NCBI GenBank assembly: GCA_023391955.1
Contig: JAEWAA010000335.1
Span: forward strand, 1-11,292
Origin: Bacillota bacterium
Lineage (GTDB): Bacteria; Bacillota; Bacilli; Paenibacillales; NBRC-103111
Length of the DNA stretch: 11,292 bases
Direction of reading: 5' to 3'
Position 1 is the stretch's first letter, and each line of letters starts with the position of its first letter. This document shows, piece after piece, positions 7,375-11,292 of this stretch. A model generated the notes under the pieces. The model had not been told where the DNA came from, did no database searches, and worked only from the letters and a program-made list of their open reading frames with translations. Position numbers and translations under genes: made by a program.

Positions 7375-7418
7375 GGCAGGCGGCCTTCCGGGTGTGTACC
7401 GGGGAGGCGGCTTCTGCC
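7375..7418 (+). other. Imperfect stem-loop just after the GT4 stop; possible transcript end or RNA-stabilising hairpin
   Basis: The left arm at 7375-7391 (GGCAGGCGGCCTTCCGG) can pair with the right arm at 7399-7418 (CCGGGGAGGCGGCTTCTGCC) around a 7-base loop, with a few mismatches and a small bulge. It lies 20 bases after the stop codon, a typical terminator position, but no T-run follows, so an intrinsic terminator is not well supported. Confidence 0.35.
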
Positions 7419-7431
7419 ACTTCCGGATCGC

Positions 7432-7469
7432 TAACGGAAGCAGCGGCCGTTATCCGGACGATAAACGGC
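7432..7469 (+). repeat. Degenerate first arm of the palindromic repeat cluster
   Basis: TAACGGAAGCAGCGGCCG resembles the start of the better preserved arm at 7482. Within it GCCGTTATC (7446-7454) can pair with GATAAACGGC (7460-7469) with a one-base bulge, forming a small hairpin. Confidence 0.5.
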
Positions 7470-7481
7470 GTTTCCTAAACC

Positions 7482-7564
7482 TAACGGAAGCCAGAGCCGC
7501 TATTTGCAGCAAAACTGCTCCGTGGCGGCCATTTTTGCTGAAATAAGGGCTGTGGCTTCCGTTA
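7482..7564 (+). repeat. Long inverted repeat (about 32-bp imperfect stem, 18-base loop)
   Basis: The left arm at 7482-7514 begins TAACGGAAGCCAGAGCCGCT and ends CAGCAAAA. The right arm at 7533-7564 begins TTTTGCTG and ends GTGGCTTCCGTTA. The reverse complement of the right arm matches the left at 29 of 32 positions with a single G bulge. The loop is 7515-7532. No T-run follows. The element lies wholly in the 305-base non-coding gap 7356-7660, which carries no credible gene on either strand. Confidence 0.8.
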
Positions 7565-7581
7565 CCTCCGGTGGAGCTCTC

Positions 7582-7614
7582 ATTTCAGCCGAATAGCGGC
7601 TCTGACGTCTGTTA
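7582..7614 (-). repeat. Additional inverted copy of the palindromic repeat arm
   Basis: Read on the minus strand this begins TAACAGACGTCAGAGCCGCT and continues ATTCGGCTGAAAT. The first 23 bases match the left arm at 7482 in 20 positions, so the left arm could pair with this copy instead of the one at 7533-7564. Confidence 0.7.
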
Positions 7615-7660
7615 GACATCCGGGCGCCGGCACTTTTGATTATAAAGGGGGAAGCTGGTC

Positions 7661-8332
7661 ATGAATCGGTCTACCAAAATCAAGCTGGCCCGACGCTTCG
7701 GCAAGCTGCTTCGTTTTATCCAGTATTGGTCGGTCCAGCCGGAGAATGAGCTGATCCATCCCACCGTTTGTGTAGAAACGGGCAGCCGGATCGCCCCCTC
7801 CGTGTCCATCGGACGGTACAGCTATGTGGGGCATAACACGATGATCCAGTCGGGCTCCATTGGCTCCTTTTGCTCCGTCAGCTGGAACGTGACCATCGGG
7901 GCGGATGAACATCCGGTCAGCGGGGCTTCCCATCATCCCTTCTGGTACTCGCCCGCCCATCACGATCTGAAATCGCCGGTATGGAGATGGGGACAGACCA
8001 AAGCCCCGCCGGTAATCGGCAATGACGTATGGATCGGGGCCGGAGCCACGATTCTGCGGGGAGCCATTATTGAAGACGGAGCCGTGATTGCGGCAGGCAG
8101 CGTGGTCGGCAGCCATGTACCGGCATATGCGGTGTTCGGCGGCATTCCCGGCAAGCTTCTGAAGTATGCCGTGGAGGATGATGATCTGAGGTTTGCCCTC
8201 CGGGAAATCCGCTGGTGGGAATGGGATGAGGCGAAGCTTCAGGCGGCTGCAGCAAGCTTCGGCAATGTAGAGGAATTCGTCAGATTATACGGCTCGCTTC
8301 CCCAACAGGCGGAGAAGCGGCTGAGTTCATAA
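7661..8332 (+). CDS. Hexapeptide-repeat (left-handed beta-helix) O-acyltransferase, CatB/Vat type, paralog 1
   Basis: A 223-residue acyltransferase, expected to move an acetyl (or other short acyl) group from acyl-CoA to a sugar hydroxyl in the cytoplasm. Hexapeptide turns run from about residue 30 to 165 (IAPSVSIGRYSYVG, GSIGSFCSV, then [18 protein letters not shown] and AVIAAGSVV). The loop that breaks the helix carries DEHP with H84, matching the catalytic His of the CatB/Vat xenobiotic acyltransferase family, followed by HHPFWYSP. The end of the core is VFGGIPGKLLK, and a helical C-terminal tail follows (IRWWEWDEAKL). A basic N-terminal helix of about 25 residues precedes the core. AAAGGGGG at 7644-7651, nine bases before the ATG, supports the start. 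In this setting it is a polysaccharide or precursor acetyltransferase rather than an antibiotic-resistance enzyme, by context only. The next gene is a close paralog 12 bases downstream. Confidence 0.9.
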   Translation: MNRSTKIKLARRFGKLLRFIQYWSVQPENELIHPTVCVETGSRIAPSVSIGRYSYVGHNTMIQSGSIGSFCSVSWNVTIGADEHPVSGASHHPFWYSPAHHDLKSPVWRWGQTKAPPVIGNDVWIGAGATILRGAIIEDGAVIAAGSVVGSHVPAYAVFGGIPGKLLKYAVEDDDLRFALREIRWWEWDEAKLQAAAASFGNVEEFVRLYGSLPQQAEKRLSS

Positions 8333-8344
8333 CGGGGTGGTGCC

Positions 8345-8995
8345 ATGAGCAGTATCGTGAATTGGAAAATGCAGGCCGCGCTCCGGCTGGACGGTTATAT
8401 GAGCTACTGGAAGACGCAGAAGCAAAAGATGCAGACCGGCATTCACGAGACGGTGTATGTCATGCACCATACCCGGATCAATCCCGGCGTATCCATCGGC
8501 AGGTATACCTACATCCGCGAAGGCGTGGAGATTGACTCCGGGAGAATCGGCGCTTTTTGCTCCATCGCTCCCGGGGTGAGAATCGGCGGTGATGAGCATC
8601 CGGTGGATGCGGTATCCACCCATCCCTTCTGGTATTCGCCGGGCGGCTTCACCCTGCCGGTTGAGGACAGGGAGGAAGGCTGGAGCCAGCCGAAGCCGGA
8701 GCCGGTGATCGGCAATGATGTGTGGATCGGGGCAGGCGCCCAGATTCTGCGGGGAGCCGTAATCGGGGATGGCGCCATTATCGGAGCGGGCGCGGTAGTA
8801 ACGGGTCACATACCCGCATATGCCATTGCCGTCGGTATTCCCGCCAAGCCGGTCAAAAGCCGCTTCGAGCCGGAAATTTGCGAGCGGCTGAAACGGTCCC
8901 GCTGGTGGGACTGGGAGGAAGCGCGGTTGAAGGAGGCACGCCGATTGTTCGGCAATCCGGAGGAGTTCCTGCAGTACGCAGAAGGTCAAAAGTAA
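8345..8995 (+). CDS. Hexapeptide-repeat O-acyltransferase, CatB/Vat type, paralog 2
   Basis: A 216-residue relative of the preceding gene. Over the central 55-residue block (from [10 protein letters not shown] to HPFWYSP) it matches the neighbour in 33 positions without gaps, and both share [12 protein letters not shown] and ILRGA. The catalytic-type His is H85 in GGDEHP. The beta-helix runs from about residue 35 to 168 and ends [10 protein letters not shown]. The C-terminal helix [15 protein letters not shown] parallels RWWEWDEAKL of the neighbour. The two differ in the active-site loop between YSP and VIGNDVW and in the N-terminal helix, where an acceptor or partner could be discriminated. 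The pair arose by tandem duplication and divergence, probably to acylate different sugars or positions. The ATG is preceded by GGGGTGG (8334-8340), a weak G-rich ribosome binding site. The gene ends 32 bases before the next start. Confidence 0.9.
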   Translation: MSSIVNWKMQAALRLDGYMSYWKTQKQKMQTGIHETVYVMHHTRINPGVSIGRYTYIREGVEIDSGRIGAFCSIAPGVRIGGDEHPVDAVSTHPFWYSPGGFTLPVEDREEGWSQPKPEPVIGNDVWIGAGAQILRGAVIGDGAIIGAGAVVTGHIPAYAIAVGIPAKPVKSRFEPEICERLKRSRWWDWEEARLKEARRLFGNPEEFLQYAEGQK

Positions 8996-9010
8996 GAAGG
9001 AAAACTTTGC

Positions 9011-9017
9011 AGAGGAG
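9011..9017 (+). promoter_or_regulatory. Ribosome binding site that fixes the start of the GT4 gene at 9028
   Basis: AGAGGAG ends 10 bases before ATG 9028. The frame is open back to 8722, but that upstream part is the other-frame shadow of the acyltransferase gene. The ATG here opens directly into a GT4-like first strand. Confidence 0.75.
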
Positions 9018-9027
9018 CAGTGAAAGC

Positions 9028-10227
9028 ATGGACATACTGGCAACGGGAATGGGCTGGATCAATCACACCCCTGGCGGATTAAACCGGTATTTTGCCGACT
9101 ATCTGGAAGCCATGGCCGCCACAGGCCACACAGTAAGAGGACTGGTCACCGCCCACGGCGAGGACATCGCCGCTCCCGCCTATATCCGGGACGTCCTGGA
9201 CAAGCCGGAACGGTTGTCCACCCTGGCCCGGACCAGGGCCTTCCGTGCCAGAGTCAAGGCGGAGCTGCTTCGGCATCAGCCTGATGTGTTCAATCCCCAC
9301 TTCGCCCTGTACAGCTCCCTGGTGACGCGGGACATGGTGCCGGCGCATATTCCCATTGTGACCCACTTTCATGGGCCGTGGGCGCAGGAATCCCTGGTGG
9401 AGGATGCGGGTCTGGATTGGGGGCAAAAGGTGCGCTACCAGCTGAAAAAGAATGTGGAGCTCTTGTCCTACCGGCGTTCGGACCACTTTATCGTGCTGAG
9501 CCAATACTTCCGGGATATTCTCACCCGGGACTACGGGGTTCCCGGCGAGGCCGTCCATATTGTGCCCGGCGCTCCGGATATCGAACGGTTCCGCCCGGCG
9601 GACAACCGGGAGGAGCTGCGCAGAGAGCTGGGGCTCCCGCCCGGCGCCAAGGTGCTGTTCGCCGCCCGGCGGCTGGTGAACCGGATGGGCATCGACAATC
9701 TGATCCGGGCGATGGCCGCCGTGGTCCATGCGGAGCCGGATGCGGTGCTGTATATTGCCGGGGACGGAGCACTTCGGGGCCATCTGCAGGGTTTGATCGA
9801 CCAGCAGGGACTGGGCGGAGCGGTGAAACTTTTGGGCCGGGTCTCCAATGAGGATCTGGTCCGCTGGTATCAGGCGGCGGATCTCAGCATTGTGCCGACG
9901 GTGACCCTGGAGGGCTTCGGCCTGGTTACGGTAGAAGCGCTGGCCTGCGGGACACCTGTATTGGGCACCCCCTACGGAGGCACCAAGGAAATTCTGGAGC
10001 GCCTGTCGCCGGAGCTCCTGTTCGACGACCACAAGCCGGCCTCCATTGCGGCCCGGATCATTTCGGCCTTGAACGGCTCCAGCTTTGTGCCGGGGCGCAG
10101 AGCCTGCCGGGAGTTTGTGCTGGCTAACTATACATGGGAAAAGGCGGCCGCCGCCATTAGCGGTATTTTTGAACAGGCGGTTCAGGAAAAGGAAGAGGGG
10201 GCTGTTTATGAACGTAGCGTTCTATAA
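9028..10227 (+). CDS. GT4-family glycosyltransferase
   Basis: A 399-residue GT-B enzyme. It starts MDILATGMGWINHTPGGLNR, where the TPGGLNRY loop is the acceptor-side Gly-rich signature, followed by the helix FADYLEAMAATGH. THFHGPWAQES near residue 115 is the conserved end of an N-terminal strand seen in many GT4 members. The donor domain begins VLFAARRLVNRMGIDNLI, where Arg-Met replaces the more common Arg-Lys. E-x7-E is intact (E295 and E303 in LEGFGLVTVEALACG), followed by a YGGTKEIL loop. The C-terminal helix contains NYTWEKAAAAISGIF. It should add one sugar to the lipid-linked repeat; specificity is unknown. The start is chosen at 9028 on the ribosome binding site and family N-terminus; a longer reading frame back to 8722 is rejected. 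The end overlaps the next gene by 20 bases. Confidence 0.92.
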   Translation: MDILATGMGWINHTPGGLNRYFADYLEAMAATGHTVRGLVTAHGEDIAAPAYIRDVLDKPERLSTLARTRAFRARVKAELLRHQPDVFNPHFALYSSLVTRDMVPAHIPIVTHFHGPWAQESLVEDAGLDWGQKVRYQLKKNVELLSYRRSDHFIVLSQYFRDILTRDYGVPGEAVHIVPGAPDIERFRPADNREELRRELGLPPGAKVLFAARRLVNRMGIDNLIRAMAAVVHAEPDAVLYIAGDGALRGHLQGLIDQQGLGGAVKLLGRVSNEDLVRWYQAADLSIVPTVTLEGFGLVTVEALACGTPVLGTPYGGTKEILERLSPELLFDDHKPASIAARIISALNGSSFVPGRRACREFVLANYTWEKAAAAISGIFEQAVQEKEEGAVYERSVL

Positions 10228-11292
10228 CCACACCAGCGATGTCAGCGGCGCCGAGATCAGCCTTCTTCTGACGGCGCGCCATCTTACAGACACCACGCCG
10301 GTGATTTTCGCCCCCGAAGGGGAGCTGCTGGAGCGGGCGCGGGAGGCTGACATCGCAGTTGAGCCGGTAGAGAGCTACCGGGCCAGGATGAGCAAGAACC
10401 CTCTGAAGCTGGCGGCGGGTATGCTGGGTATGCTGAAATCCGGCTTCCGCTTCTCCCGCGCCGTCCGCAAAAAGCAGGTGCAGGCCATTCACGCCAACTC
10501 CCTGCGGGCAGGAATGATGGCCTCGCTGTTCACCTGGCATCACGGTCTGCCGGTGATCTGGCATGTGCGGGATATGCCGCCTGGCGGGCTGATGGGCAAG
10601 GCGGTGAACCTGCTGGCCTGGATGTCGGGCAGCTCGGTCATCGGCATCTCGGAGCCGGTCACCCAAGGCTTCGCCCGGAAGGCGCTGGCCGGCAGGCTGC
10701 ACCTGATCCACAACGGCGTGGAGCTGAAGGAAATGAATGAGCGGGAAAAACGCCATCACCGCCACAACATCCGCGAGGAGCTGTCCACCCCGCAGAAGGC
10801 CAAGGTAGCTGCCATTATCGGGCAGATCACCCCCTGGAAGCGCCAGGAGGATGCCATTGAAGCGGCGTCCCGGCTTTGGGAAAACGGCCACGATGTGTAT
10901 TTGTGGATCGTCGGGGAGGCCAAGTTCCGCCAGGAAAATATCGAATACGAAATCGCCCTGCGCAACCGGGCCGAGGAGCTGGGCATCGCCCACCGGGTAC
11001 GGTTTACCGGCTTCCGTAAGGATGTGATGGAGGTTTGCGCCGCAGCGGATCTCCTGTTTTTGTGCTCGGACAACGAACCCTTCGGCCGGGTTATCATTGA
11101 AGCCATGTCCCAAGGGGTCCCGGTTGTGGGAACCCGGGCCGGGGGTGTGCCGGAGATTATCGAGGACGGGGAGAGCGGATTTTTGTACGAAACCGGCCAT
11201 GTGGAGCAGCTGGTCCATCTGTCGGGCCGTCTCTTGGCCGATGATCTTCAGCGGGTTCGGATGGGGCGCAATGCCGCCGAGCGGGTTAAAGC
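10208..11292 (+). CDS. GT4-family glycosyltransferase, cut by the right edge
   Basis: A frame open from ATG 10208 to the end of the window (361 full codons, no stop). It starts MNVAFYNHTSDVSGAEISLL, with SGAEISL as the acceptor-side loop common to GT4 enzymes. HANSLRAGM and WHVRDMP follow, then the hinge VIGISEPV and HLIHNGVEL. The donor domain starts VAAIIGQITPWKRQEDAI, with K211 and R212 in the donor-phosphate position. E-x7-E is complete (E290 and E298 in NEPFGRVIIEAMSQG), followed by AGGVPEIIEDGESGFL. Only the last C-terminal helix, perhaps 20-30 residues, is missing. A purine-rich ribosome binding region (AAGGAAGAGGGGG, 10189-10201) lies inside the previous gene, and the 20-base overlap suggests translational coupling. 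It is probably another elongating transferase of the same repeat unit. Confidence 0.9.
   Translation, partial: MNVAFYNHTSDVSGAEISLLLTARHLTDTTPVIFAPEGELLERAREADIAVEPVESYRARMSKNPLKLAAGMLGMLKSGFRFSRAVRKKQVQAIHANSLRAGMMASLFTWHHGLPVIWHVRDMPPGGLMGKAVNLLAWMSGSSVIGISEPVTQGFARKALAGRLHLIHNGVELKEMNEREKRHHRHNIREELSTPQKAKVAAIIGQITPWKRQEDAIEAASRLWENGHDVYLWIVGEAKFRQENIEYEIALRNRAEELGIAHRVRFTGFRKDVMEVCAAADLLFLCSDNEPFGRVIIEAMSQGVPVVGTRAGGVPEIIEDGESGFLYETGHVEQLVHLSGRLLADDLQRVRMGRNAAERVK

Noticed and set aside
7482..7564. Intrinsic terminator
   Set aside because: The stem is long, but it is not followed by a T-run and is interrupted by mismatches; the related arms nearby fit a repeat family better.
7613..7643. 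Promoter for the acyltransferase pair (TAGACA and GATTAT)
   Set aside because: The match is weak, the spacing is 19 bp, and the resulting transcript start would fall on the ribosome binding site of the gene.
8722..9027. N-terminal extension of the GT4 gene that starts at 9028
   Set aside because: The extension overlaps the acyltransferase gene in another frame, is Arg/Gly-rich and domain-free, and has no family counterpart. ATG 9028 has a good ribosome binding site.
10157..11218. 353-codon open frame on the minus strand near the right edge
   Set aside because: The + strand carries a clear GT4 with complete motifs that simply runs off the window; the antisense frame is its shadow.

Overview
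The window is about 11.3 kb of GC-rich DNA (roughly 60% GC by eye). Every real gene lies on the + strand, nearly end to end. Strong AAGGAGG-type ribosome binding sites, GTG and ATG starts with small overlaps, and two families of intergenic palindromic repeats suggest a high-GC spore-former-type Bacillota such as Paenibacillus or a relative. That assignment is inference; no rRNA or other taxonomic marker is present.

The locus looks like the interior of a surface or exopolysaccharide cluster of the Wzx/Wzy (flippase/polymerase) kind. Left to right it holds: the C-terminal end of a membrane protein that looks like an O-antigen ligase/polymerase (2-178); a GT4 glycosyltransferase (197-1315); a MOP-superfamily polysaccharide flippase (1319-2623); a GT2 glycosyltransferase (2652-3626); GT4 enzymes at 3623-4780, 4788-6005 and 6195-7355; two tandem paralogous hexapeptide acyltransferases of the CatB/Vat type (7661-8332 and 8345-8995); and GT4 enzymes at 9028-10227 and 10208 to the right edge, the last one cut off. 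That is seven glycosyltransferases (six GT4, one GT2), one flippase, a probable polymerase and two O-acyltransferases. No initiating phosphoglycosyltransferase, chain-length or tyrosine-kinase system, or nucleotide-sugar synthesis gene is in the window; these are presumably outside it.

The likely joint job is to build a lipid-linked oligosaccharide repeat on the cytoplasmic face, decorate it with acyl (probably acetyl) groups, flip it with the Wzx-like protein and polymerise it outside. Sugar identities and linkages cannot be read from the sequence.

Two gaps break the otherwise tight operon. The gap at 6006-6194 is filled by three copies of a 51-bp unit whose ends are inverted repeats; the first copy runs into the preceding gene and supplies its last codons and stop. 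The gap at 7356-7660 holds a stem-loop and a cluster of related palindromic arms, including one hairpin with a stem of about 32 bp. The most useful sequence-level anomaly is in the GT4 gene at 4788-6005: between 5858 and 5915 codon usage and protein-like sequence move into another frame and then return. This fits two compensating one-base indels (or assembly errors) that garble 19 residues. I do not see a clearly new biological system beyond an uncharacterised polysaccharide locus and these repeats.
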